NCBI RefSeq assembly: GCF_003627755.1
Contig: NZ_CP032694.1
Span: 425,501-489,500 of the forward strand
Direction: 5' to 3'
Origin: Rhizobium jaguaris
Lineage (GTDB): Bacteria > Pseudomonadota > Alphaproteobacteria > Rhizobiales > Rhizobiaceae
Length of the DNA stretch: 64,000 nt
A program made the position numbers and the translations under genes. Positions within the stretch are counted from its first letter, which is position 1. Each line of letters starts with the position of its first letter. Below the pieces are notes generated by a model that was not told where the DNA came from, made no database searches, and worked only from the letters and a program-made list of their open reading frames with translations. Shown here piece after piece: positions 43,811-52,492 of this stretch.

Positions 43811-44569
43811 TCAGACCATCACAGCGCCACCAGCAACATCCAAAACAACGCCAGTTATCCATGACGAGCGATAGGAGGACAGGTAAAGGGCGGCTTCTGC
43901 GACGTCTTCCGGGCTACCTAAGCGGAGCAACGGGTGTTGCTCGGCCATGGTGATTTGCTGGTCGCCAGGTATGCGCTCGCGATTGCGGTCCGTGAGAATC
44001 GTTTCAGGCGCAATGCAGTTCGCGCGTATGCCGAATGGCCCGACCTGTGAAGCAAGCGCCTGAGTCATAAGCTCAACGCCTGCTTTTGCCGCGGCGTAAG
44101 GCATGGGCGATCGTGGGTGCGGGCGGCGGCCAGCGGCCGAGGAGATGGTAATGATCGCGCCGCGACGGCGCGTTTTCATGCCGGGCACGAAACTCTTCAG
44201 CGTGAGAAATGTGGTCGTGAGATTGCCTTCGATTGACGCATGCCAGCCTTCTTCAGGAATGTCTTCCAGTGCGGCGGGCGGGGTGTAACTTCCGCCGGCA
44301 TTGGCCACGAGTATATCGACCGGACCAAGTTCTCGCTCCACCGCAGCGCGGATGCCTTCGACAGCCGCAAAGTCGGTCAGCTCACCGGTTATCGCAACCG
44401 CGCGGCCTCCTTGGTCCCGGATGGCGTTCACGACATGAGAGAGCGCAGGCATGTCGCGACCATGAACGGCCACTGCGGCGCCTGCGGCGGCGAACCGTTT
44501 GGCGATGGCAGCACCGATGCCGCGCGAGCTTCCGGTGACCAAGGCGACCTGACCGCTCAATTCAGACAT
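43811..44569 (-). CDS. Short-chain dehydrogenase/reductase
   Basis: A 252-residue SDR: cofactor motif VTGSSRGIGAAIA, NAG motif ILVANAGGSYTPP, catalytic Ser in IITISSAAGRR and YxxxK in PYAAAKAGVEL. The Arg of HGRD suggests NADP preference. Start 44569 overlaps the end of the upstream membrane protein gene, so the two are coupled, and both diverge from the TetR gene at 45035. Substrate unknown. Confidence 0.92.
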   Translation of the reverse strand: MSELSGQVALVTGSSRGIGAAIAKRFAAAGAAVAVHGRDMPALSHVVNAIRDQGGRAVAITGELTDFAAVEGIRAAVERELGPVDILVANAGGSYTPPAALEDIPEEGWHASIEGNLTTTFLTLKSFVPGMKTRRRGAIITISSAAGRRPHPRSPMPYAAAKAGVELMTQALASQVGPFGIRANCIAPETILTDRNRERIPGDQQITMAEQHPLLRLGSPEDVAEAALYLSSYRSSWITGVVLDVAGGAVMV

Positions 44570-44978
44570 AACGCGCAACCGCCATGCAGATTACGGTGAT
44601 CGCGAGGAACCCGGCTGCCACGCGTTGCACCATCGCGATGCGCTTGCGCGCCGGCTCCTCACCCAACTGTCCTCGGCGCAAGCCAACCAGCGCGGCGAAT
44701 CCTCCAAAGGCCTGGACAGCAAAAGCGATGAGAGCAGCAGCGATTCCAACAAGCAAGACCCGTTCGGCAGGCCCGATTCCGGCGTCATGCAACGCAGCCC
44801 AGAGATAGCCACCGGTCAACATTGCAACGGCCGCGGCTCCCGCCTGCGGATAGACCAAGCGCTCGCCTCCAAGCCCGGAGAGCCGCGCCAGTACGAACGC
44901 CGAGCCTGCCCAGAACACCGAACTGAGGACATGGACGGCGAGCACGATCACGATAAAAATCATAATAATGGCTTCCAT
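44562..44978 (-). CDS. Membrane protein, hypothetical
   Basis: A 138-residue protein with four helices (IIMIFIVIVLAVHVLSSVFWAG, LVYPQAGAAAVAMLTGGYLW, VLLVGIAAALIAFAVQAFGGFAALVG, VAAGFLAITVICMAVAR). The HVLSSVFWAG stretch recalls small CopD-like or DUF2269-like membrane proteins but I cannot assign one. First gene of the TetR-controlled unit; its stop overlaps the SDR start by eight bases. Confidence 0.78.
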   Translation of the reverse strand: MEAIIMIFIVIVLAVHVLSSVFWAGSAFVLARLSGLGGERLVYPQAGAAAVAMLTGGYLWAALHDAGIGPAERVLLVGIAAALIAFAVQAFGGFAALVGLRRGQLGEEPARKRIAMVQRVAAGFLAITVICMAVARYV

Positions 44979-44985
44979 TCTCCAT

Positions 44986-45033
44986 AATTGGATTTACACA
45001 TTGTAAGCCCACAATTGGATTTACACACTGTAA
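44986..45033. promoter_or_regulatory. Tandem operators of the TetR regulator
   Basis: Two copies of a 21-base unit beginning AATTGGATTTACACA (44986-45006 and 45013-45033, 27-base period), differing at one position. Each contains the dyad TTACA-N3-TGTAA. They fill the 56-base gap between the TetR start (45035) and the divergent membrane-protein start (44978), so a dimer at each would block both promoters. Confidence 0.65.
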
Positions 45034-45034
45034 A

Positions 45035-45658
45035 ATGAATAAGTCAAGCGATAAGCGGCGCTATCGGAGCGCCATCCGCGAGGCGGCAGCCGGGGAGAAC
45101 CGCGTTCAGGTTCTGGCCGCAGCAATCAAGCTGCTCCGCACTGCCAACCCAAGCGCAATGAGCATGGAGGCCGTGGCCAAGGCGGCAGGCGTCACCCGGT
45201 TGACCGTTTACAATCAGTTCGGCTCACGCGGTGGTTTGCTGGAGGCAGTGTTCGACGAACTCGCGCGCGAAGGAGGGCTCGCGCGCATTCCCGAGGCGAT
45301 GGCGCTGCCCGATCCGAGATCGGCACTTGATCGGCTGATCGAGATATTCTGTGATTTCTGGGCGTTCGATCCTGCGGTGGATCGCTTGAATCAAACAGCG
45401 TTTACGGAAACGGAGTTTGCCGCCGCGCTCGCGGCGCGCCATGAAAGGCGGCGCAAGGCGCTTTCGGTTGTATTGCAGCGACTGGCGCAGGACGGATACA
45501 TCGCACAGGACAATTCCGAAGTCGCGACGGATGTGCTCTTCGCACTGACCTCGCCGGACTTCTTTCGCATGCTATCAACACGCCAGCGCAAAGAACCGGC
45601 CATCCGCACGCTGGTGCTTAGGCTTTGTCGTACCGCCCTGAAGGAATTTCAGAGTTAG
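45035..45658 (+). CDS. TetR-family transcriptional regulator
   Basis: A 207-residue repressor. HTH at about residues 25-70 (AIKLLRTANPSAMSMEAVAKAAGVTRLTVYNQFGSRGGLLEAVFDE), then a variable ligand domain. The ATG lies one base beyond the second operator. Likely controls itself and the divergent membrane protein-SDR operon. No clear ribosome site, so the message may have a very short leader. Confidence 0.9.
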   Translation: MNKSSDKRRYRSAIREAAAGENRVQVLAAAIKLLRTANPSAMSMEAVAKAAGVTRLTVYNQFGSRGGLLEAVFDELAREGGLARIPEAMALPDPRSALDRLIEIFCDFWAFDPAVDRLNQTAFTETEFAAALAARHERRRKALSVVLQRLAQDGYIAQDNSEVATDVLFALTSPDFFRMLSTRQRKEPAIRTLVLRLCRTALKEFQS

Positions 45659-45774
45659 ATACAGCTCTCGCCTGTAGCTCAACCCTTTGTCAGAGGAGCC
45701 GCTTTCGTCCATCTTGATTGAATTCGGGCTGAAAATTCTTTCTTTCGACGGCCTCGCCAGCGACCTGCCGGGCG

Positions 45775-46671
45775 TCAGTCGCGCGATATGGACAGCCCCG
45801 CGAGAAGCGGAGCGTACGCGGCGAGCCTGCGGGATACGAACTCAGTGAAGAGCCGCACGCGCTTCGTCTTGCGTGTCTCCCCCTGGGTGAGAAGCCAGAG
45901 CGTTCCGTACATGTGCAGGTCGGTGCCTGGCACCCTCACCAGAAGGGGGTCGGCATCTCCAACGAAGCACGGCAGTGTCGTCATCCCGAGCCCGTGCCGT
46001 ACCGCGGCGATCTGCGCCTCGGCGTCCGTGGTCCTGAACGGAACTCCGGTGGCGCGAACCTCACCCTCGCGAACCCAGTCCGGGATTCCATGAATGCTTA
46101 TGACGGTCCACCGGATGGGATCAGGCGCGCCCGCACGCCACGCGGCGAGTCGATCGCGGGATATGTAGATGCCACCGAACAGCTCCGGCCCCTTCAGGCC
46201 GTGAAGATTGAGCGGCAGGGTTTTGCGGTCGTAGACGACGCGGATCGCCACGTCGGCCTCGCGGTTGGTCAGATTTGCCAGCTCGCCGGACGACAAGATT
46301 TCCATCTCGATGTCCGGATGCAGACGCGCGAAATCGGCAAAGTCGCGCATGAGCAGGTGTGTCGCGAGGGTCGGTGCCAGCGTTACCCGCAGAAGCCCGC
46401 GCACGCTCTGGTCGCGCCCGAAGACGCGCGTCTCCAGCTGGTGCGACGACGCTTCCATCTGGTTCGCGAGCTCGAGGACCTCCTCGCCCGCAGCCGTCAG
46501 GCGGTAGCCCGAAGGCAGCTTTTCGAACATCTGTGCCCCGAGGCGTTCCTCGAGCTGTGCGATGCGTCGCAGCACGGTCGAGTGATACACCCCGAGGCCC
46601 TCGGCGGCAGCCCGCACTGAGCCTCTGCGCGCCACGGCAAGAAAGTAGCGAATGTCATCCCAGTCGATCAT
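45775..46671 (-). CDS. LysR-family transcriptional regulator
   Basis: A 298-residue LysR protein: HTH MIDWDDIRYFLAVARRGSVRAAAEGLGVYHSTVLRRI and effector domain with ADVAIRVVYDR and VRHGLGMTTLPCFVGDAD. The start at 46671 is typical of the subgroup that hydrolase and SDR genes often accompany. Divergent from the SDR at 46947. The 116 bases downstream (45659-45774) contain a weak island-arm-like stretch at 45717-45760 and nothing else. Confidence 0.9.
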   Translation of the reverse strand: MIDWDDIRYFLAVARRGSVRAAAEGLGVYHSTVLRRIAQLEERLGAQMFEKLPSGYRLTAAGEEVLELANQMEASSHQLETRVFGRDQSVRGLLRVTLAPTLATHLLMRDFADFARLHPDIEMEILSSGELANLTNREADVAIRVVYDRKTLPLNLHGLKGPELFGGIYISRDRLAAWRAGAPDPIRWTVISIHGIPDWVREGEVRATGVPFRTTDAEAQIAAVRHGLGMTTLPCFVGDADPLLVRVPGTDLHMYGTLWLLTQGETRKTKRVRLFTEFVSRRLAAYAPLLAGLSISRD

Positions 46672-46946
46672 GGTGCAATCCGGCACCACGCGGTGCGCCT
46701 TCCAAAGCCCGTATCTAAAGCATCGTACAGCAGTGTGGGCGGTCATCATAGCTTATGTCGATCTGCGCGGCCCAATTCCGAACGGTGGACACCGATCGTC
46801 GCGGCTGGCGTCAATCGTCCAGCCGGATCGATTTTGCACCACCGATGTGCGCGCTTCCGCACTCAACGCCTGACTCCGGCGGACCTATCTTGAGGTTCTC
46901 GGGGGCGTCCCCGAACGACCAAAGGCGGAGCCTGGAAGGAGAAGTC

Positions 46947-47681
46947 ATGGGAAAGCTTGAAGGTAAGGTTGCGGTCATCACGGGTGGATCGAGCGGAATG
47001 GCGCTGGCGAGCGCCAAGCGGTTCGTTGAAGAAGGCGCCTATGTTTTCATCACGGGCCGGAGACAGGAGGCGCTGGACGAGGCCGTCAAGCTGATTGGCC
47101 GGAACGTGACCGGCGTGCGCGGCGACGCGGCCAATCTCGACGACCTCGACCGCCTGTTCGACGCAGTCAAGCAGGAAAAGGGCAAGATCGACGTCCTGTA
47201 CGCGAGCGCCGGCATGGGCGAAGCCGTCCCACTAGGCGAGATTACCGAGCAGCACTTCGATGCGGCCTTCAACCTGAATACGCGCGGCACGCTGTTTACG
47301 GTTCAGAAGGCGTTGCCGCTGTTCAACGATGGCGGATCGATCTTCATGACTGGGTCCGTTGCTTCGGTGAAAGGTTTTCCCGGTTACGGCGTCTATTCGG
47401 CGAGCAAGGCGGCGTTGCGGTCATTCGCACGCACTTGGCTCAACGAACTGAAGGGCAGGAATATCCGGGTGAACGTGCTGAGCCCGGGGCCGATCGCCAC
47501 ACCGATGCAGGACCAAGTTCTCACCGAGGAGGCGAAGCGGATGTTTGAATCCCTGATCCCGCGGGGAAAGATGGGTCGTCCTGAGGAAATTGCGGCGGCC
47601 GCGGTATTTCTTGCTTCTGACGATTCCAGCTTCGTGAATGGGGTTGAGTTGTCAGTCGATGGCGGCTTCTCGGCCATCTGA
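46947..47681 (+). CDS. Short-chain dehydrogenase/reductase
   Basis: A 244-residue SDR: VITGGSSGMALASAKRFVEEG (second glycine motif residue changed to Met, as in several members), ASAG motif DVLYASAGMGEAV, Ser in FMTGSVASVKG, YxxxK in YGVYSASKAAL, and LSPGPIATPM. GGAAGGAGAAG precedes the start. Divergent from the LysR gene, its probable regulator. The interval to the next gene (47682-47897) shows nothing else. Confidence 0.92.
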   Translation: MGKLEGKVAVITGGSSGMALASAKRFVEEGAYVFITGRRQEALDEAVKLIGRNVTGVRGDAANLDDLDRLFDAVKQEKGKIDVLYASAGMGEAVPLGEITEQHFDAAFNLNTRGTLFTVQKALPLFNDGGSIFMTGSVASVKGFPGYGVYSASKAALRSFARTWLNELKGRNIRVNVLSPGPIATPMQDQVLTEEAKRMFESLIPRGKMGRPEEIAAAAVFLASDDSSFVNGVELSVDGGFSAI

Positions 47682-47897
47682 AATCGCGCCTAATTGCGGG
47701 AAGTGGCTGACCGTCCGGCCGCGCGGAAGTCGTTCGCGGCAGGACGTCTACCCGTCAATTCAGGAATTCGAAGCGATGACGCGTATCGCTTGGGGTGGCG
47801 GCCCAAAGATCTCGCGAAGGTCACCATGCATCGAAACGGGTAACCCAGCGCCGTTGAAGGCCGGGGAATTAATACCCACACGGATTGGAGAAGTATC

Positions 47898-48497
47898 ATG
47901 AGCTATGCGATTGTAGGATTCGGTGCGGTAGGCCAGGCCCTCGCCTGGGCCTTCGCCCGCAGGAACATCAAGGTGGCCGTCGCGGGCCGCCGGCCTCCCG
48001 AGGCGTTGGCGCCGCAGGCTCGGGCGATTGGACCCACGGTCGTCGCCAAGTCGCTGCGGGATGCACTCGAGGCCGATACAATCATCTTGGCGGTCCCGTT
48101 CGGGGAGCATCGCGGGGTTGCGAAGGCCCTGCCGAGCTGGAAAGGCAAGACGGTCATCGACGCGATGAACGCGTTGGTTCCCGTTGAGGAGCTGGACGGT
48201 CTCCTGTCCTCCGCCTTCGTCGCGAAGGCGTTCACCGGCGCCAAGTTCGTGAAAGGTTTCAATCACCTGATTGCGGCCACCTTGGCCGCCGATCCGATCG
48301 TCGAAGGCGGCCACCGGGTCGTCTTTCTGGCGAGCGACGACGAGGACGCGATCGCTCCTGTGGCGACCTTGGCCAAACAACTCGGATTCGCACCCGTCAA
48401 TCTGGGAAGGCTCAACGAGGGTGGCGCGCTGGTGCACGCACGCGGCCGCACTTGGGGCCAGCTCATCTTCCAGGATTTGGTCAAGAAAGAGCAGTAA
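47898..48497 (+). CDS. NAD(P)-binding F420-dependent-reductase-like protein
   Basis: A 199-residue NADP oxidoreductase of the FNO-like family: SYAIVGFGAVGQALAWAFARRNIKVAVAGR gives the Rossmann motif, then ILAVPFGEHRGVAKAL and VIDAMNALVPVE. In organisms without F420 these act on other acceptors. GGAGAAGTATC precedes the start. It is downstream of the SDR in the same direction and may belong to the same LysR-regulated set. Confidence 0.87.
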   Translation: MSYAIVGFGAVGQALAWAFARRNIKVAVAGRRPPEALAPQARAIGPTVVAKSLRDALEADTIILAVPFGEHRGVAKALPSWKGKTVIDAMNALVPVEELDGLLSSAFVAKAFTGAKFVKGFNHLIAATLAADPIVEGGHRVVFLASDDEDAIAPVATLAKQLGFAPVNLGRLNEGGALVHARGRTWGQLIFQDLVKKEQ

Positions 48498-49117
48498 CGC
48501 AGGCGTATGGACAGTGTTCGAAGAGCGGGAAAACGCACGACGGAGCGGCGGGGCGCCAGTATCTATCGACTGCTATCGATGGCTAGGATCCCCGGACGTC
48601 CTATGCCGCCCGCGACTACTCCATGCTACGCCCCTTCACTCCCACTCGATTGTGCGGACGACGTCTAAGCACCTAATTTTGCTCATACATTTTCCAGACG
48701 TATCACGTAACACCGCTTGGCGTCCCGTTAGAACTTTGAAGTGCTGATTTCATTGGAGAAATTCGGCAGAAAATTTTTTCGAGGTTTCGGAGACTATCGG
48801 CACACGAAAAAAAATCTCATCGTTCGTGTGCGCTTCGGCAAACAGATTGCTCGTGCAATCTACCGTCATTGCCTGCCTGACACCATACCGCTGCGGGGCA
48901 AGCCTGCTGGCGAAAAGCACCGAGGACCAAGGGCAAATCTGTTTGGCTTTCAGCCCTCTCTATCCAACGAGCTCCATCATATCTGTCCGAGCGCTACGGC
49001 GAATTGCCTGTGGCGACAGGCCAACTAGACAACAATGTAAACTCTCGCTTAGGCTGCCACCTATGTCGAGGCAAGCCGAACTGCGGATGCCGCATCACGA
49101 ATTAGATCGTTGGGGCC
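48498..49117. other. Gene-free interval with guaA-type attachment core and island arm
   Basis: No credible gene. It contains the core TCACTCCCACTCGAT at 48636-48650 and an AT-rich arm to about 48800 that resembles 51976-52080 (shared pieces CCCGT(T/C)A..., TGATTTC..., GAA(A)TTCGGC). CTATCGACTGCTATCG at 48563-48578 resembles CTATCGACTACTATCG at 52090-52105 and may be a binding site of the lost integrase. Confidence 0.5.
48636..48650. other. Attachment-site core, copy of guaA 3' end
   Basis: TCACTCCCACTCGAT, identical to 54691-54705 where it forms the last codons and stop of guaA (complement ATCGAGTGGGAGTGA). To its right lies the island-arm sequence instead of guaA, so this is a left junction of one inserted element. 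Confidence 0.65.
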
Positions 49118-49588
49118 ATGACAGTCAAAAAGGACACGAGAACGCCGCGGGCAAAAAGTGCCGAGCTTCTGGTAGCGATGACCGGCAAGGCGAGTCCCGC
49201 GAAAGCGGCCGAAGGCGACAAGCCGGTATTTGCCTATATCGAGAGCCTTCCCGAACCGCAGAAGAGCATCGCCAAATATGTCGATGCCTTGGCCGCCAAG
49301 GCACTGCCGGACCTCAAACGCGCGGTGAAATGGGGAATGGCTTACTATGGCGTTCCCGATGGGTGGTGCTTCACTTCCGGCGCCTTCGTCGGTCACCTGA
49401 AGCTGATGTTCATCCGAGGTAACGAACTGCAACCAGAACCCCCGGTGACACCGATCGGAATGGGCAAGGCCACCCGCGGCGTCGAGCTGACCGCCATGGA
49501 CGAGCTCGACGAAGACCAGGTGCTTTCGTGGATGGCTCAGGCCGCCGAGAAACCGTTCGTCGGGGCGGCGGAGAAGAGGAAGAAATAG
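49118..49588 (+). CDS. DUF1801 (YdhG-like) protein
   Basis: A 156-residue protein with the DUF1801 core: FAYIESLPEPQKSIAKYVDAL, DLKRAVKWGMAYYGVPDGWCF and HLKLMFIRGNELQPEPP, the usual K.GxP.Y pattern. The N-terminal 30 residues are basic and low in complexity. Function of the family is unknown. It is the only gene between the attachment core at 48636 and the guaA relic at 49991. Confidence 0.85.
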   Translation: MTVKKDTRTPRAKSAELLVAMTGKASPAKAAEGDKPVFAYIESLPEPQKSIAKYVDALAAKALPDLKRAVKWGMAYYGVPDGWCFTSGAFVGHLKLMFIRGNELQPEPPVTPIGMGKATRGVELTAMDELDEDQVLSWMAQAAEKPFVGAAEKRKK

Positions 49589-50253
49589 GCCTCCTGGCGG
49601 CTTAGTGGGCCACCCGAATGCAGCCCGCGGCCGTAACGACAGCGGCGCCGCTGATACAAACCGTTGTCGTCTTTCTGCGTTACCTAAAGCGATTTCCGAT
49701 AAGCCTGCATGGCATCCTGTTGATGATGGCTTTTGAGCGCAATGTCCGTCGACGGGTGACCGAATTGAGGGCGCAAAGCAGACACGCCTTTTTGCACGCT
49801 ATTCGACGCCAGAGCACTCCCACCCATCGAAGCGGCTTTACATCATCCTGAGAGTGCGCGCAGATCGGTTCTGCGAGACAGAAACGGAGTAGGCAAGCCC
49901 AATGGGCGTGAAAGACAGACGAGAGAGGCAACTAAGCAACGGCGAAAACCACCGCCGAACCTCCGCTATTGCCGCCGTTTGTATCCCCCGTCACTCTCAC
50001 TCGATCGTGCCGGGCGGCTTCGACGTGACGTCGTAGACCACGCGGTTGATGCCGCGGACTTCGTTGATGATCCTGGTCGCGGCGCGGCCGAGGAATTCCA
50101 TGTCGTCGTGATAGAAATCGGCCATCATGCCGTCGACTGAGGTGACGGCGCGGAGGCGACGCGGCGAAAAGTGGCCGCGTCGGAAGCATTCTCTACGTCT
50201 CAGGTGCGCCGGTCACCCGATCGGTCCCGATCTGCGCCGCCGGGAAAATACCG
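49589..50253. other. Gene-free interval with a relic of guaA
   Basis: Between DUF1801 and the methyltransferase. An open frame at 49618-49851 has no recognisable feature. The main content is the 3' guaA copy at 49991-50150. Confidence 0.5.
49991..50150 (-). pseudogene. Partial guaA 3' end (divergent allele)
   Basis: About 52 codons matching the end of Gua[50 protein letters not shown], then TGA in place of the Trp codon. The intact gene has [16 protein letters not shown]. Nearly identical to 54691-54860 but with scattered substitutions, so it comes from another guaA allele. Similarity stops at about 50150. It looks like a 3' end displaced by a later insertion. Confidence 0.85.
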
Positions 50254-51156
50254 TCACGCGCAACCATCTTTTTCATCCGACAAGACCAGCGGCTGCGCCC
50301 TTTCCGGTTTGGCACGGATGAAGTTCAGGTTCTTTGTTCCGACCGCGCCGGTGTCGCTGATCTCGAAACCGCTCTCCGTCAACACCTTGCCAACTGCTTG
50401 CATATCGACATGTCCGTGCCGATGGGCCTGCGGCCAGCGGGATTGCAGCGGCTTTCCGAAGTCGATCAGCAAGAGCCGGCCGCCGGGTTTCAGCACCCGT
50501 CGCGCCTCGCAGGCGAAGGCGGCTCGTACGGGCTTGGGCAGGTGGTGCAACATGAGTGTGCCCATCACGATGTCGAATTGCCCGTCGCCGAACGGAAGCT
50601 GCTGAGCGGTTCCGTTGACGAAAGTGACCTCGAGGCCCGCCCTGTCGGCCTTGCGCTGTGCCCGCTCGATCATCTCGGCCGATGCGTCGATGCCCGTGAC
50701 ACTTCCCTTCGCGCCAACCCGGCGCTTCGCGGCAATGGCAAGCGTCCCGGTCCCGCAAGCAACATCGAGCACAGTCTCTCCCGGATCGAGCGCTGCGAGA
50801 CGAAGCATGAGCCCGCGGAACCGGCTCTCGCGGCCGAAGGTCAGAACGCGGGCGAGCAAATCGTAGCCCGCCGCCCCATGCAGAACGATGCCGCCGGCCT
50901 GATCGCCCACGCGCTGCATGCCGCCGCGAACAAGGCTTCTGTGACGAGCCTGGTCTTTGAAAAGGAACGCCACGATCGCCACCAGAACGATCCCGTGGAA
51001 CACGGCCACCCCGATTCCAACCCCTTGATAGCCAGCGCCGAGTTGCACCAGGATTAGGACACCGACAATCAGGAACAACTTGGCGAGCAGCACGAATGCA
51101 ACGGTGCTTTTGCGGGATGGCGGCTCCATGACGCCGTGACGACTAAATCCGAGCAT
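50254..51156 (-). CDS. Membrane-anchored SAM-dependent methyltransferase
   Basis: A 300-residue protein. N-terminal two hydrophobic helices (STVAFVLLAKLFLIVGVLIL and GIGVAVFHGIVLVAIVAFLF, residues 15-65), then a class I methyltransferase domain: VLDVACGTGTLAIAAKR, VTGIDASAEMIERAQ, FDIVMGTLMLHHLP, VLKPGGRLLLIDFG. AAGAGG precedes the start at 51156. Divergent from the TetR gene at 51299. Substrate may be a lipid or hydrophobic drug. Confidence 0.87.
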   Translation of the reverse strand: MLGFSRHGVMEPPSRKSTVAFVLLAKLFLIVGVLILVQLGAGYQGVGIGVAVFHGIVLVAIVAFLFKDQARHRSLVRGGMQRVGDQAGGIVLHGAAGYDLLARVLTFGRESRFRGLMLRLAALDPGETVLDVACGTGTLAIAAKRRVGAKGSVTGIDASAEMIERAQRKADRAGLEVTFVNGTAQQLPFGDGQFDIVMGTLMLHHLPKPVRAAFACEARRVLKPGGRLLLIDFGKPLQSRWPQAHRHGHVDMQAVGKVLTESGFEISDTGAVGTKNLNFIRAKPERAQPLVLSDEKDGCA

Positions 51157-51225
51157 GATTGGCGACCTCTTCGTTGATCCGGGCGTACCCGAGCATCGAG
51201 CTTCTGGACTTGGCGTATCATACTG

Positions 51226-51236
51226 GACATGATGTC
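51226..51236. promoter_or_regulatory. Candidate TetR operator
   Basis: GACAT-G-ATGTC dyad in the 142-base gap between the divergent methyltransferase and TetR genes; a related half-site AGACATC follows at 51253-51259. Short, so tentative. Confidence 0.35.
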
Positions 51237-51298
51237 TGGAAACGATGTTGCTAGACATCGGATGGGTGAGTGTCCGGAACTGCGCACTTTGGGCTGCT

Positions 51299-51895
51299 AT
51301 GGCCATGAAAATCGAACGAGCGGACAAGATGAGCACGATAGACCGTCGCGTGATGCGGACGCGGGCGCTCTTGCAGAATGCGCTGATCGCGCTGATCCCG
51401 GAGCGCGGATATGCGGCGATCACGGTCGAGGATATCTGCGAGAAGGCAAATATCGGCAGATCGACCTTCTACACCCACTATGCCGGCAAGGATGAATTGC
51501 GGAGCGCCACCATTGACGCGCACCTGCGCTTTCCTCGCGATCGAAGCCCGTCAGTACATGCGGACAAGAGCCACTTCTTCGCGTTCAGTCTGCCGATGTT
51601 CGAGCATGCGATCGCTTTCCGGTCTCTTCATCATGTCCTGCTTGCGAGTGGTGACGACACGATTCACGACGAGCTGCGCGAGCGAATCCGGCGAGCCGTT
51701 CGGAGCGAACTCATCGCCAAACGGATCGGCGAAACCGAGGTGCCTGTCGAATTCGCCGTCCAATTCATTTCCGGCGCATTTCTCGCCGTGCTGGCCTGGT
51801 GGGTGGCAGCGGAGACAGACCTCTCACCGGTAGAGGTGAATGCCCTGTTCCAGAAGACGGCGGCCAATGGCCTCCGCGACATGACCGCGAAATAG
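51299..51895 (+). CDS. TetR-family transcriptional regulator
   Basis: A 198-residue regulator: RRVMRTRALLQNALIALIPERGYAAITVEDICEKANIGRSTFYTHYAGKDEL is the HTH region (residues 15-65, abbreviated here by its key parts ITVEDICEKANIGRSTFYTHY). The C-terminal part has the TetR_C_33-like EFAVQFISGAFLAVLAWW. Starts 51299 or 51305 are equivalent. Likely controls the divergent membrane methyltransferase. Confidence 0.88.
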   Translation: MAMKIERADKMSTIDRRVMRTRALLQNALIALIPERGYAAITVEDICEKANIGRSTFYTHYAGKDELRSATIDAHLRFPRDRSPSVHADKSHFFAFSLPMFEHAIAFRSLHHVLLASGDDTIHDELRERIRRAVRSELIAKRIGETEVPVEFAVQFISGAFLAVLAWWVAAETDLSPVEVNALFQKTAANGLRDMTAK

Positions 51896-51941
51896 TATCA
51901 GACCTGGATGCTTCGGAGCATCACTTCCGGAGCGTGTCCCC

Positions 51942-51956
51942 TCACTCCCACTCGAT
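51942..51956. other. Attachment-site core, copy of guaA 3' end
   Basis: TCACTCCCACTCGAT, identical to the guaA 3' end at 54691-54705; the flanking CCCC is also shared. Extended to the right (to 51962) it equals the 16-base sequence at 27287-27302. Followed by the best preserved island arm. Confidence 0.65.
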
Positions 51957-52178
51957 TGTTCAGAGTCATATCAAGCATTTGAATTCGTTGAAAATAATAT
52001 TTTTCTATCCAAATACTACCGACTCAGAACCCGTCAAAAATCTACAGTCGTGATTTCGCTGAAGAATTTCGGCCAGCCTCCGCAAGCCATCTATCGACTA
52101 CTATCGGCTCTCGGCACGTCATTCCAAGCCTGACATTCAAAGTGCGAACGCGCCTAAAAGTACCGTCAGCTCAGCGCT

Positions 52179-52319
52179 GTGATCGGTGTCCTGGCGCTCA
52201 TCTGGGCCGATGTCATTGCACGCCTAATCATGGCCTCCGAGGACATGCCGATCGGCATCGTCACCGGTCTTGTCGGAGGCCTCGCATTCATCTTGATCAC
52301 GAGAGACAATGACGGGTGA
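52179..52319 (+). pseudogene. C-terminal fragment of a FecCD-type ABC permease
   Basis: The frame reads VIGVLALIWADVIARLIMAS-EDMPIGIVTGLVGGLAFILI then TRDNDG-stop. This is the final helix pair of FecCD siderophore permeases (typical ...ADTLAR......E.PVG..TA..G.P.FL.L). The N-terminal 280 residues are missing; it begins just after the island arm. A relic of an iron-uptake locus carried in or truncated by the island. Confidence 0.7.
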
Positions 52320-52492
52320 GGTCAACATGGAATCGCATCAAACCCTCCAACTTACTTGAGCTGTTGTTTGGCACTTAAAGGTAAGAATGCGGCAGTTCCG
52401 GCGGAAGTATAGGCGACGTATCTTTTCGGCACGATCGTTCGTCTTAGCTGTTGACGGGCAACATCGCCCTCCTGACGAATTGGAGCGTGACA

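Larger units (their letters stand above)
51896..52492. other. Gene-free interval with attachment core, island arm and FecCD relic
   Basis: Contains the core at 51942-51956, the arm 51976-52105 and the FecCD tail at 52179-52319. From 52320 to 52492 there is no feature besides the region leading to the hydrolase gene. Confidence 0.5.

Noticed and set aside
45660..45690. tRNA-like string GCCTGTAGCTCAAC
   Set aside because: Only a D-arm-like sequence; no acceptor, anticodon or T arm follows.
48741..49028. Basic 95-codon open frame considered as an integrase remnant
   Set aside because: No R-H-R-Y pattern or other recombinase motif; it runs through the island arm and looks non-coding.
49618..49851. 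77-codon open frame after DUF1801
   Set aside because: No ribosome site, domain or plausible composition.
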